DNA of 26,118 nucleotides from an uncultured Fibrobacter sp. (GTDB lineage: Bacteria > Fibrobacterota > Fibrobacteria > Fibrobacterales > Fibrobacteraceae). Below the pieces are notes generated by a model. It had not been told where the DNA came from, ran no database searches, and saw nothing but the letters and a program-made list of their open reading frames with translations. This document shows, piece by piece, positions 8,404-15,967 of this stretch (positions are counted from its first letter, which is position 1; the number at the start of each line of letters is the position of its first letter). The position numbers and the translations under genes were made by a program. The stretch is from contig NZ_ONDD01000030.1 of the NCBI RefSeq assembly GCF_900316465.1, positions 1-26,118 of the forward strand, read 5' to 3'.

Positions 8404-8427
8404 TTACAAAGATTCTAGGAGTATCCT

Positions 8428-9015
8428 GTGAAACACTTTGGATTTATTATAACGATTTTGACCCTGCTGCTTTCTCTGGAAGCGGCCGCCCAGCGTTATA
8501 ATGACTTTGCGGGTATTCCCTTTGGTGCCACCCGTGAGACCGTTATCGAAGAGGTGATGAAGCTCGGTTACGAGCCGTATGGTCAAAGTGGCGAAGGCGA
8601 ACGTGTCGTCATTCCGGTATTTATGTTCGGTGAACTGCCGGTCCAGGTTGACTTTATTTTTAACAAGAACGACAAGTTCTACTCTTTTGAAATTCGTACC
8701 GGCCGTGTCGAACGCGCCCGTCTGAACAAGTCTTTTGAAGCTGTAGCCTACATGTCCGAACAGTTTACGCTCAAGTACGGCAAGCCCTCGGGCAACCCGG
8801 CCATTGATGAAACTTCGGCCCTGAAGGAAAGCATTTTGAACCTGTACCAGCAGTGGTTCTCGCAGAAGGTGCTCAACATTTACACCGGACTGGTGCAGAA
8901 GGAAGGCCGCTATTTTGCAGTAGGTGCCGTAACGCACCGCAAGCTCGCGACCGAAAAACGTTCGGGTTCGGGCCGCTCCTCGGAACGTGCCGCCTCCACA
9001 AAACCGGTATTCTAG
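8428..9015 (+). CDS. Exported hypothetical protein
   Basis: This 195-aa protein starts at GTG 8428, chosen because TAGGAG lies 6 bases upstream. A signal peptide covers about residues 1-21 (hydrophobic core, cleavage after AAA or AAAQ), so the protein is periplasmic or outer-membrane associated. The mature N-terminus reads FAGIPFGATRETV, a 'short motif plus helix' start seen in small periplasmic proteins that measure a 'how much has changed' type fold (BamE/SmpA-like), but the match is too weak to name a family. The C-terminal 25 residues are Ser/Arg/Ala-rich and probably disordered. It is monocistronic: its own promoter lies upstream and a strong terminator downstream. I do not recognise its function. 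Confidence 0.8.
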   Translation: MKHFGFIITILTLLLSLEAAAQRYNDFAGIPFGATRETVIEEVMKLGYEPYGQSGEGERVVIPVFMFGELPVQVDFIFNKNDKFYSFEIRTGRVERARLNKSFEAVAYMSEQFTLKYGKPSGNPAIDETSALKESILNLYQQWFSQKVLNIYTGLVQKEGRYFAVGAVTHRKLATEKRSGSGRSSERAASTKPVF

Positions 9016-9043
9016 TTTATCTGTAATACAGGGTAAAATTTTT

Positions 9044-9070
9044 AAAAGCCGACGAACTTCGCCGGCTTTT
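9044..9070. terminator. Bidirectional terminator
   Basis: AAAAGCCG (9044-9051) pairs with CGGCTTTT (9063-9070), and an inner CGAA/TTCG stem continues after one mismatch. The A-rich and T-rich flanks make it work on both strands, serving the convergent genes at 8428-9015 (+) and ktrA (-). Confidence 0.85.
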
Positions 9071-9105
9071 ATCATATTTGGCCTTTGGGGCCAGCCCGGT
9101 TTGGG

Positions 9106-9762
9106 CTAGGTCTTGAGCTTGTCCAGAGCCTCGTTCGGGCCAATCACGAACAGCACGTCGTTTTCCTTGAGCACGTAGTCGGCGATGTTACCGATCTTGG
9201 GGGTGCGTTCCAGCGGGTCGCGAATGGCGATCACCTGGATGCCGTACTTGTGGGTGAGCGACAGGTCCTTGAGGGTCTTGCCGAGGAATGCGTCGGGGCA
9301 GGCGATTTCCACAATCGAGAAGCCTTCCATGAACGGCAGGTAGTCGAGCATGTTCGGACGATTGAGCCTTTCGGCCAGCGAAATGGCCATGTCGCGTTCC
9401 GGGTGGAAGATGTCTGCCACGCCGAGCTTTTCCAAAATAATGGTATGGGCCGGGCTACTGGACTTGGCAATAATGTGCTTGACGCCCAGTTCCTTGAGGT
9501 TCAGGACCGTCAGGAGCGAGGCCTGTAGGTCTTCGCCGATACAGCAGATAACGCTGTCCACCTTGGAAAGCGGGAGCGACTGGAGCTGCTTTTTACGGGT
9601 ACCGTCGGCAACGACTGCCTGGGACACCTGGTTCGATATATCCTGGATCTTTTCGGGACTCGGGTCTACGACCATCACATCGTGTCCTAGTGCGGTCAAA
9701 TGGCGGGCCAAAAAGTAGCCCGTATTACCCAGTCCTATCACTACAAATTGTTTAGAAGCCAT
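9106..9762 (-). CDS. ktrA: Ktr/Trk potassium uptake regulatory subunit (RCK protein)
   Basis: A 218-aa cytoplasmic gating subunit of a K+ uptake system. The N-terminal RCK_N (Rossmann) domain opens with VIGLGNTG (residues 8-15) and a VVDPSPE strand end that binds nucleotide ribose; family members bind ATP/ADP or NAD(H). The C-terminal RCK_C (TrkA-C) domain is at about 140-215. A single RCK pair and this length fit KtrA, not the doubled TrkA of E. coli. It lies 17 bases downstream of the membrane subunit gene on the same strand. A TACATT box 6 bases before the ATG suggests an additional internal leaderless transcript. Confidence 0.92.
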   Translation of the reverse strand: MASKQFVVIGLGNTGYFLARHLTALGHDVMVVDPSPEKIQDISNQVSQAVVADGTRKKQLQSLPLSKVDSVICCIGEDLQASLLTVLNLKELGVKHIIAKSSSPAHTIILEKLGVADIFHPERDMAISLAERLNRPNMLDYLPFMEGFSIVEIACPDAFLGKTLKDLSLTHKYGIQVIAIRDPLERTPKIGNIADYVLKENDVLFVIGPNEALDKLKT

Positions 9763-9768
9763 GGCCTA

Positions 9769-9774
9769 AATGTA
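9769..9774 (-). promoter_or_regulatory. ktrA -10-like box in the ktrB-ktrA gap
   Basis: TACATT on the minus strand is followed by 6 bases and the ktrA ATG. No convincing -35 is seen, since it would fall in the ktrB coding end. It is listed because its position matches the other leaderless promoters of the window. Confidence 0.35.
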
Positions 9775-9779
9775 GTAAC

Positions 9780-11171
9780 TTAGCCGACCATGATGTCTTC
9801 TTCGGCGTACCACATGCCCTGCTCCTGCTTTTTAGCCACTGCAGAAATCAGGAACAAGGGGCCCATACGGCCGACAAACATCACCGTACAGATCACAATA
9901 CGGCCAGGAATCGAAAGATCCGGGGTAAGACCCATGGAAAGACCGCAGGTGCTGTAGGCGCTTGCCACTTCGAAGAATACCTTGAGGAACGAAACTTGCT
10001 CAATGGAGTTGCCGGCGGCCTCGGTTTCGAGCAACACGAGGGTTGCCACCACCACGACCACGATAGCCACCACGAAGATTCGCACGGCCTTATCGACCGT
10101 GGTTTCGGGAATGGTGCGGCCAAGAATCTGGGTCTTGTTGCGGCCCAGCAGGCGGTTAAATCCGAGCAGGAAAATCACGGCGGTCGTTGTCGTCTTGATA
10201 CCGCCACCGCAGCTACCCGGGTTTGCACCGATCAGCATGATAATCACAAAGAAGAACAGCGAGCCCACGCTCAGGCCGGGCACGTTTACGGAGTTCAGGC
10301 CAGCGGTACGGCTGGTGAATGCCATGAAGGCGCTGGTTTCCAGCTTTTGGCCGAAGTTCAGACCCTCGAAGGTGTTGCTCCATTCGCTGAACATAAAGAA
10401 GAGAATGCTCACGAGAACGATAATCAGGGTAAAGCCTGTGGCGATGTGGGTATGGAGCGATACCTTGCGGATAGCGCGCTTTTTAAAGTCGAACAGGTAG
10501 CGGATTTCGGTAATGGCCAAGAAACCGAAGCCGCCGGCGAGCGCGAGCACGCAGGTGGTAATGTTCATGAGTGGGTTCAGCTGGAACCGTTCAAGTGAAT
10601 CCGGGAACAGGGTAAAGCCCACGTTGCAGAACGAGCTGACCGCCTGGAACAGGCTGCAGAAAAGGCGGTCGTAGAGCTCCATGTCGCTAAACTGCGTAAA
10701 GTACACCACAGCGCCAATGGCTTCGAGCAAGAAGGTAAAGGGGAGCACGGCTTTCAGGATTCGGCCTGCATCGACGTTACCTTCCTGCGTGTAGTTTGCG
10801 AGGAGGGCCGACTGGTGGTTGAATCCCGGGTGCATACCGGCAAGCAAGATAATCACGGTAGAAATCGTCATGATTCCAAGACCGCCCGCCTGCATCAGGA
10901 CCACGAGAACCCAGTTGCCAAAGGTGGTAAAGCTTGCGCTAATATCGATAGTGGTAAGGCCGGTAACGCATACGGCAGACATGGCCGTAAAGAAGGCGTC
11001 GAGTACGCCTACCGGTTCACGCTGCGCAAACGGGAGCGACAACAGGAGTGCCCCCAAAGAAACCAGCGCGAGGTAGCCGGACACGATCATCAAAATCGGG
11101 TTGCCCGATTTTTTCTTGACTTCGGCCTTCTTTTCCACGAAGTCAAACGCTTCGTACCTAGAACGTAACAT
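9780..11171 (-). CDS. ktrB: Ktr/Trk potassium uptake membrane subunit
   Basis: A 463-aa inner-membrane K+ translocating subunit of the SKT family, with four M1-P-M2 repeats. The four filter loops are readable in order: CVTGLTT, the loop around SSFCNVGF, the TSRTAGLNSV loop, and YSTCGLSMG. The AGGLGIMT segment after the first pore and the GANPGSCGGGIKTT segment between repeats 3 and 4 are also family signatures. The N-terminal 25 residues are charged and cytoplasmic. It forms an operon with ktrA. There is no Shine-Dalgarno sequence; a TATATT box ends exactly 7 bases before the ATG. Confidence 0.93.
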   Translation of the reverse strand: MLRSRYEAFDFVEKKAEVKKKSGNPILMIVSGYLALVSLGALLLSLPFAQREPVGVLDAFFTAMSAVCVTGLTTIDISASFTTFGNWVLVVLMQAGGLGIMTISTVIILLAGMHPGFNHQSALLANYTQEGNVDAGRILKAVLPFTFLLEAIGAVVYFTQFSDMELYDRLFCSLFQAVSSFCNVGFTLFPDSLERFQLNPLMNITTCVLALAGGFGFLAITEIRYLFDFKKRAIRKVSLHTHIATGFTLIIVLVSILFFMFSEWSNTFEGLNFGQKLETSAFMAFTSRTAGLNSVNVPGLSVGSLFFFVIIMLIGANPGSCGGGIKTTTTAVIFLLGFNRLLGRNKTQILGRTIPETTVDKAVRIFVVAIVVVVVATLVLLETEAAGNSIEQVSFLKVFFEVASAYSTCGLSMGLTPDLSIPGRIVICTVMFVGRMGPLFLISAVAKKQEQGMWYAEEDIMVG

Positions 11172-11178
11172 GGGCGTA

Positions 11179-11184
11179 AATATA
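11179..11184 (-). promoter_or_regulatory. ktrB -10 box, 7 bases from the ATG
   Basis: TATATT on the minus strand is followed by exactly 7 bases and then ATG. The -35 is weak. Transcription is predicted to start at the start codon. Confidence 0.5.
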
Positions 11185-11200
11185 GAAATTAATCCCCATC

Positions 11201-11229
11201 TTGCCTAGGTTTTGGCGGTTTTCTACATT
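11201..11229 (+). promoter_or_regulatory. Promoter of the BASS-like transporter gene
   Basis: TTGCCT (11201-11206), exactly 17 bases, TACATT (11224-11229), then 9 bases to ATG 11239. There is no ribosome binding site, so the leader is at most about 3 bases. It overlaps the divergent ktrB promoter region. Confidence 0.55.
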
Positions 11230-11238
11230 TGGGCCCGT

Positions 11239-12138
11239 ATGAAGAATTTACGTGCCATTTTGATGCCGATTGCGATTTTACTCGGGATTTTGCTCCCGCA
11301 GGCACACGTGCTTTCGCCGTTAATGCCGTTTTTGATCGGTACCATGATGTTTTTGACGTTTGTGACGAAAATTCCGCCACAAACCCATGGTTACACGTTT
11401 AAAATTGAAATCCGCGCCCTAGTGGTGAGCCTGATTCTGGTGGCGGCTATTGCGGGCATCGTAAAACTCTTTGACCTTCCGCGCGAAGTGCTTTTGGGCG
11501 GTGCAATTATTGCGCTTTGCCCGCCTGCAAACGCGGCCCCTGCCATGGCCAAGATGCTCGGCGGTTCGGCCTCGCTTGCGTTAAAGATTTTCTTGAGCGG
11601 GAACCTGATTGCCTGCTTTTCGATTCCCCTTGTGTTCGGTTACCTGACCGGCACCGATGCGGGGCTCTCCGAAATCGCGATGAAGATTTTCAATACGATT
11701 CAGCCCATCATCAGCATTCCGCTTGCGTTTGCGCTTGGCCTGCGAGCATTCTACCCGGAGCTTGCTGACCGCGCCGCCAAATACCAGAAGTACACGATGT
11801 TCGTGTGGACGTTCTCGGTGTTCGTAATCTTGGCGAAGGCAAGCTATGACATCCGCGAAATGGGATTCACGGAACTTTGGAATAGCGGAAAGCTCCCGAT
11901 GATGGCGGGAATTTCCCTCATTCTCTGCATTCTCCTTTACGCCCTCGGCTGGTATGTCGAAAGGAACCGTCGCCCGATTGAAAGTGCGCAGAGCATGGGC
12001 CAAAAGAATACCACGCTCGTTATCTGGATTGCTACTTTGTATGCAGGCCCCGTGGTGGCACTCGCTCCCACTTGCTATGTGGTGTGGCAGAACCTGGTGC
12101 TCAGTTATCTGAGCGCAAGGATCAAACCGAAATCCTAA
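11239..12138 (+). CDS. BASS/SBF-like (bile acid:sodium symporter fold) membrane transporter
   Basis: A polytopic membrane protein of 299 aa. The start is set at ATG 11239; the in-frame TTG at 11212 would put the promoter inside the gene. About 8-10 hydrophobic segments are visible. Family-like features are a first helix ending in LLGILLPQ, a PFLIGTMMFLTF segment, the discontinuous-helix region LCPPANAAPAMAKMLGG in the first half, and GQKNTTLVIWIA in the second half, corresponding to the crossing unwound helices that bind Na+ and an organic anion in BASS proteins. The substrate cannot be read from sequence. It lies divergently from ktrBA. An AEC-type carrier is the main alternative. Confidence 0.75.
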   Translation: MKNLRAILMPIAILLGILLPQAHVLSPLMPFLIGTMMFLTFVTKIPPQTHGYTFKIEIRALVVSLILVAAIAGIVKLFDLPREVLLGGAIIALCPPANAAPAMAKMLGGSASLALKIFLSGNLIACFSIPLVFGYLTGTDAGLSEIAMKIFNTIQPIISIPLAFALGLRAFYPELADRAAKYQKYTMFVWTFSVFVILAKASYDIREMGFTELWNSGKLPMMAGISLILCILLYALGWYVERNRRPIESAQSMGQKNTTLVIWIATLYAGPVVALAPTCYVVWQNLVLSYLSARIKPKS

Positions 12139-12191
12139 ATAGCTGAAAAAATTTGTTATTTTTCAACAAAATAGTGAGGAGACTGTTTTGT

Positions 12192-12776
12192 ATGCTATTT
12201 CGATATGCAGGCATAGCTTTAACGTTGTTCCTTGCCGGTTGTGTCTATGTGACCGGTGGCGATAGTGAAGCTCCAGAAGAGATTGAACTTGCAGATTTGC
12301 AAGGGTGTTATTACAACGCCGATGTGAGTCACACGTTTAGTGACGTGTACCATTATGAACACGACACCAAAGTGGGCGGGACTCTTACGGTAAAAGATGA
12401 TAGTGTCTCGCAGAACTCTTATTGCCGAAAGCTTTGCATCGAAGGCGATAAGATTACGGACTTGACTTTCACTAAAAAAGTTTTTTGGACTAGAGATGGC
12501 CTGACCCGGCTTTCTACGGCATACGCTGATTCCTCGACTGGAAAAGGAACCGCGTCGATTCTCGGGTACGATTCGGATGACGGTCATTTCTATAATAACT
12601 TGAAAATGAGCATTAAGTATAAGGAATCTTGCTCGTTTAATTACTCGTGTGATGATAAGTATTATTGGTTGACGTATAGCTATCTGTTTGAAGAACGTGA
12701 TGGTGTGAAGTCCATTTACCATCACGGTCGTGTAGAGGTTTCCTCGAAGGAGTACAACGACTTATGCGCAGAATAG
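12192..12776 (+). CDS. Hypothetical lipoprotein
   Basis: A 194-aa protein of unknown function. The start is ATG 12192, with GAGGAG at 12176-12181; an earlier in-frame TTG at 12153 has no such site. A lipoprotein signal peptide ends in FLAGC, with Cys17 as the lipidated residue. The mature part contains several Cys, including the C..LC pair near 'SYCRKLC' and the YSCDD segment, which may form disulfides, and is rich in Tyr and Asp. Its last 13 bases overlap the start of the next gene, so the two are translationally linked. There may be a common role with the barrel-like neighbour at the outer membrane (inference). Confidence 0.8.
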   Translation: MLFRYAGIALTLFLAGCVYVTGGDSEAPEEIELADLQGCYYNADVSHTFSDVYHYEHDTKVGGTLTVKDDSVSQNSYCRKLCIEGDKITDLTFTKKVFWTRDGLTRLSTAYADSSTGKGTASILGYDSDDGHFYNNLKMSIKYKESCSFNYSCDDKYYWLTYSYLFEERDGVKSIYHHGRVEVSSKEYNDLCAE

Positions 12777-13372
12777 TTTTTGCACTCGTAGTCCTTTGCG
12801 TGGCTTTTACATCGGCCAATGCGGCTTATTTAAATGCAACCTTGCAGGATAGCCGTATCCAGGAATCCAATCATATTTACAAGCCTGGTGGAATAGTCGG
12901 TTTCGCCCTTGAAGGTGGCTTTTTCAATGAGCCCGAAAACATTGTCGATTACACGTTAGGAATCGGCATTCGTAGATTCGGTTATTCGCACTCCAATGGA
13001 GACAAAAGTGTTTCTCTTTGGGAAATTGAATTCAAGCCTTTGACATGGAGCGTGACATATTGGAACGTGATGCTTGAATTTTATTTAGGCATCGGCTACA
13101 TTTTTGCGGAAAGCAACGTAAACGAAGAAATGGAAAAGCGTTTTGAAGGAACCGATGACCGTGGAAGCCACGGAACGATTGAGAATATCAAGGAAACGAT
13201 TGCTATCAATTACGGTTACAGATTGGGGTATAGAATTACGGAACAGTTTATGGTTTCGTTAGTCGCCGATTACCAGAAACCTGGACCGGGCTGGCATTAT
13301 GCGCATGACCCCACAGGACATTTCTTTGTCGGTGGTTTAGGCGTTAATTTCCAATGGAATATGCCGTGGTAG
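12764..13372 (+). CDS. Outer-membrane beta-barrel-like exported protein
   Basis: A 202-aa exported protein with a signal peptide (residues 1-20, ending SANA). The mature chain alternates polar and aromatic/hydrophobic residues in strand-like blocks (GIGIRRFGYSH, LEFYLGIGYIF, NYGYRLGYRI, GGLGVNFQWNMPW) and ends in an aromatic Trp, as expected for the terminal strand of a small outer-membrane barrel. AAGGAG (12747-12752) lies inside the preceding gene. It overlaps that lipoprotein gene by 13 bases and is followed 3 bases later by the AlkD-like gene. No exact family was recognised; an OmpW/OMP_b-brl-type 8-stranded barrel is the best guess. Confidence 0.75.
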   Translation: MRRIVFALVVLCVAFTSANAAYLNATLQDSRIQESNHIYKPGGIVGFALEGGFFNEPENIVDYTLGIGIRRFGYSHSNGDKSVSLWEIEFKPLTWSVTYWNVMLEFYLGIGYIFAESNVNEEMEKRFEGTDDRGSHGTIENIKETIAINYGYRLGYRITEQFMVSLVADYQKPGPGWHYAHDPTGHFFVGGLGVNFQWNMPW

Positions 13373-13375
13373 AAT

Positions 13376-14152
13376 ATGACCCATGCCGAACTTGTCAAGC
13401 GCCTGTTGGCTGAACAGGATTTAAAGTACCGCGACTTTCATGCGTCGCTGTTGCCGAACATCGACAAAAAATCGATTATCGGCGTGCGCGTGCCCACGAT
13501 GCGAAAGATTGCGAAGGAGTTTGTGGATTCAGCGGTGAAGGGGGCTGCGAAGGGCTCTGCAAAAACTATGCCGAAGGATGTTGCGAACTTTTTAGACAAG
13601 CTCCCGCACAAGTATTTCGAAGAAAATCAGGTGCACCTTTTTGCGGTGGAACGCATCAAGGATTTTGACGAATGCCTGCGTCGTATCGAGCAGTTCTTGC
13701 CCTACATTGACAACTGGGCTGTATGCGACGGCAAATCCCCGAAAGCTCTGCTCAAAGATGAAACGCAATTCTTGGAACGCATTCAGGCATGGCTCAAGTC
13801 GAATCACCCGTACACGGTGCGTTTCGGCGTGAACATGCTCATGAATTATTTCTTGGACGAGCGATTCGACAAGCGTTACTTGAAATGGGTCGCGGCCATT
13901 GACGAAAATATTTTCGACGATTCGGACACTGGAGCCGCAGAAGGAAACGTGCGCGCAACCGATCGCTACTATGTGCAAATGGAAATCGCCTGGTATTTCG
14001 CGACGGCGCTTGCCAAGCAATGGGACGCCGCCTTCCCCTATATTAAGGGGCGAAAGTTTTCTGCATGGACTCATGCCAAAACAATCCAGAAAGCCTGCGA
14101 AAGCTACCGAATTACGGCGGAGCAAAAAGAAATCTTGCGTAAGCTGAAATAA
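13376..14152 (+). CDS. DNA alkylation repair protein, AlkD-like (HEAT-repeat fold)
   Basis: A 258-aa all-helical protein resembling the AlkD family, DNA glycosylases that remove bulky or cationic N3/N7-alkyl bases without base flipping. Seen here: the N-terminal GVRVPTMRKIAKE block, the DNWAVCD segment at 112-118 (corresponding to the family's W and catalytic D), the NHPYTVRFGVNMLM helix carrying the conserved Arg, the YYVQMEIAWYFA helix and the C-terminal helices. Residues 52-66 are a short Lys/Ala/Gly-rich insertion between helices. It starts 3 bases after the barrel-like gene with a poor ribosome binding site, so expression probably depends on the upstream cistrons. Confidence 0.88.
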   Translation: MTHAELVKRLLAEQDLKYRDFHASLLPNIDKKSIIGVRVPTMRKIAKEFVDSAVKGAAKGSAKTMPKDVANFLDKLPHKYFEENQVHLFAVERIKDFDECLRRIEQFLPYIDNWAVCDGKSPKALLKDETQFLERIQAWLKSNHPYTVRFGVNMLMNYFLDERFDKRYLKWVAAIDENIFDDSDTGAAEGNVRATDRYYVQMEIAWYFATALAKQWDAAFPYIKGRKFSAWTHAKTIQKACESYRITAEQKEILRKLK

Positions 14153-14171
14153 TGGCGCGTGAAGGCGCGAA

Positions 14172-15248
14172 TTATACGCCGGCTTCTTGCAGGCGCTTTA
14201 CGTGACAGTAGGCGAGTTCCTTTGTTTTTTCATCTCTGAGGTGCAGGCTGGAGCCTTCGCAGTAGCGCCAGTATTTGCAGTCCTTGCATTCGCCGATTCT
14301 AGCCCAGCTGCGGTCGCGCATGACCTGATAGCGGTTCTGCCATACATCCCACAAGTCGTCTTTGTAGATGTTGCCTTGAATGTAGTCGCCGCGCAAGCTC
14401 GGGCATGCCGAAATGCTTCCGTCGCAAAGGACCGAGGCGATGTTCACGCCGGCCCAGCAGAAGAACGGATTGTCGCGAACGACTTTCTCGTAGCTCCCGA
14501 GGAATCCTTCGCAGTCGTAATTCACGTTAATCTGGCCCTGCTTTTTTGCTTCGCGAATGAATTCGAAGGTTTGGCGGAATTCGTCGTTCGTGAGCATGAA
14601 TAGTGGGTTGTCTTTAGCGCGGCCTTTGGGGAACACGTTCGAGACTCGCCAGCGCCTGACGCCGAGATTCACCAGCAGGTTGTGAATTTGCGGAAGCTCG
14701 CTCAAGTTCTTTTTGTTCACGCAGGTCATTACGTCGAAGGTCAGTTCCTTGACGCTTGCGGCCATATGGATCGCTCGTATGGCGCGTTCAAAGCTGTGGG
14801 CGTTACCGCGGAAAAGATTGTGGTTCGCTTCAAGACCATCGAGACTGATGGTGAGCGAGCGCAGGCCCGCGTTCATGAGCTTGGTAAAGCGCTCGGGAGT
14901 GAGAGCCAATCCGTTTGTGACCATGCCCCAGGCGTAGCCTCGTTTTTTGATTTCTTGGGCGCATTCTTCGAGATCGCCGCGCATGAGCGGTTCACCGCCG
15001 GTAATGACCACGGTGAAATTCTTGGGGTCCACATGCGGGGCGAGGCTGTCGAGCACTCGCAGAAAATCTACGCGGGGCATGTCGGGAATGGCGTCGGCAA
15101 CGCAGTCACTGCCGCAATGCTGACAATGCAGGTTGCAACGCAACGTGCATTCCCAGAAAAAATACGTCAGCGGATGCGCCTTAATCTCGTTGTGGCGATA
15201 AAGGCGGAACGCTTCGAGCGCGAGCTTTTTCTTGAGACCGAGCTGCAT
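14172..15248 (-). CDS. Radical SAM/SPASM enzyme of an rSAM/lipoprotein pair
   Basis: A 358-aa radical SAM enzyme. The catalytic 4Fe-4S motif is C38-x3-C42-x2-C45, in the context FFWECTLRCNLHCQHCGSDC. GGEP lies at 84-87, a TNG segment at 111-113 and SLDG at 135-138. The C-terminal SPASM region holds the auxiliary-cluster Cys set: C264, C275, C282, C321, C324, C330 and C348. Established knowledge: SPASM enzymes typically modify ribosomally made peptides, and a family of such enzymes is encoded beside a small lipoprotein (the 'rSAM/lipoprotein system'); the WECTLRC...GSDC signature fits that family. The gene overlaps the lipoprotein stop codon by one base (TAATG), which couples their translation. 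The reaction is unknown; modification of the neighbouring lipoprotein is inference. Confidence 0.92.
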   Translation of the reverse strand: MQLGLKKKLALEAFRLYRHNEIKAHPLTYFFWECTLRCNLHCQHCGSDCVADAIPDMPRVDFLRVLDSLAPHVDPKNFTVVITGGEPLMRGDLEECAQEIKKRGYAWGMVTNGLALTPERFTKLMNAGLRSLTISLDGLEANHNLFRGNAHSFERAIRAIHMAASVKELTFDVMTCVNKKNLSELPQIHNLLVNLGVRRWRVSNVFPKGRAKDNPLFMLTNDEFRQTFEFIREAKKQGQINVNYDCEGFLGSYEKVVRDNPFFCWAGVNIASVLCDGSISACPSLRGDYIQGNIYKDDLWDVWQNRYQVMRDRSWARIGECKDCKYWRYCEGSSLHLRDEKTKELAYCHVKRLQEAGV

Positions 15249-15967
15249 TAATTATTTTCTTCCGGTGCGCCGCAGATATCGCTCGGGCATCCGTACAAGT
15301 CTACGGCGCCATCCAATATGTCGTATTTGGCACGGAATTCGGCTTCGTTGTAAACCTTGCCGTCGTCGCACTTGTAAGTGGTTTCTTTGACAATTACAAC
15401 TCCGTACTTGGCGCAGACATCGCCGTCGCATTCAGGAGACTGTACCGTTTCCTTTGTTTCTTCTTTGCAGGTGACGCCGTCTTCACAAGAGAGAGTCGAG
15501 CCGGTTTTTTGGCAAAGGGGATTTAGAACGCCGTACTTAGGAGCAATCACTTCGCTGCTGGAACTTGCGATGAAGACGCCGTATTTGGGCGTAACGGGGT
15601 CAATAACGATGAAGGAGTCGCGAACGCCATATAGCGGAGCCGGCATGTCAAAGCTGCTGGAGCTTTCGGTGATATTCGGGTCGACAGCTTCAGAAGAGCT
15701 GGAGGTTGCCTCGGCTGCGGAACTTGCGGCCGGGTTAGCAGAAACTTCGGAACTGGATTCCGGATTGGCTGCTGTAGCACTGGAGTTAGGCTGCTCGACA
15801 GAGGAACTGGATGCATCGCCGGCTGTTGCGGAACTAGACTTCGGCTTGTCAACCGAAGAGCTGGATTCCGGCGTGCTATTGTCGTCGGCCGAAGAAGTGT
15901 TGTCGCAGCTTGCCCAGAAAAATCCGGTCAAGGCGAGGGCAATTTTTTTCCAGTGTTTGTAGAGCAT
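15248..15967 (-). CDS. Lipoprotein with repeated (P/A)KYGV motifs, candidate substrate of the radical SAM enzyme
   Basis: A 239-aa lipoprotein. The signal peptide ends in FFWASC, with Cys21 lipidated. Residues 22-107 are a long Ser/Ala/Asn/Pro/Glu-rich linker with SSSS blocks, typical of Fibrobacter. The C-terminal half carries repeats of a short core: PLYGV at 111, PKYGV at 127, PKYGV at 143 (exact 16-residue period), AKYGV at 186, AKYDI at 213 and LYGC at 224. Eight Cys occur between 152 and 232, some as C-D-G-D-V-C or CPSDIC. It has a strong AAAGGAG ribosome binding site, then the radical SAM gene by TAATG overlap. This matches the general design of lipoproteins paired with radical SAM/SPASM enzymes, where the Tyr-Gly motif recurs. 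The repeats could be modification sites; that is not shown by sequence alone. Confidence 0.88.
   Translation of the reverse strand: MLYKHWKKIALALTGFFWASCDNTSSADDNSTPESSSSVDKPKSSSATAGDASSSSVEQPNSSATAANPESSSEVSANPAASSAAEATSSSSEAVDPNITESSSSFDMPAPLYGVRDSFIVIDPVTPKYGVFIASSSSEVIAPKYGVLNPLCQKTGSTLSCEDGVTCKEETKETVQSPECDGDVCAKYGVVIVKETTYKCDDGKVYNEAEFRAKYDILDGAVDLYGCPSDICGAPEENN

Noticed and set aside
12144..12165. TGAAAAA/TTTTTCA inverted repeat after the BASS-like gene as terminator
   Set aside because: The stem is pure AT except for one pair per arm; it would not be stable enough to terminate on its own.
14149..14175. Terminator between the AlkD-like gene and the radical SAM gene
   Set aside because: ATAAT/ATTAT and CGCG/CGCG arms can pair, but only imperfectly and with no T-run; too weak to call.
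15662..15910. Ser-rich repeats in the lipoprotein as a CRISPR or tandem DNA repeat
   Set aside because: The repetition is at protein level (poly-Ser linker with varied codons). There are no constant repeats with unique spacers.
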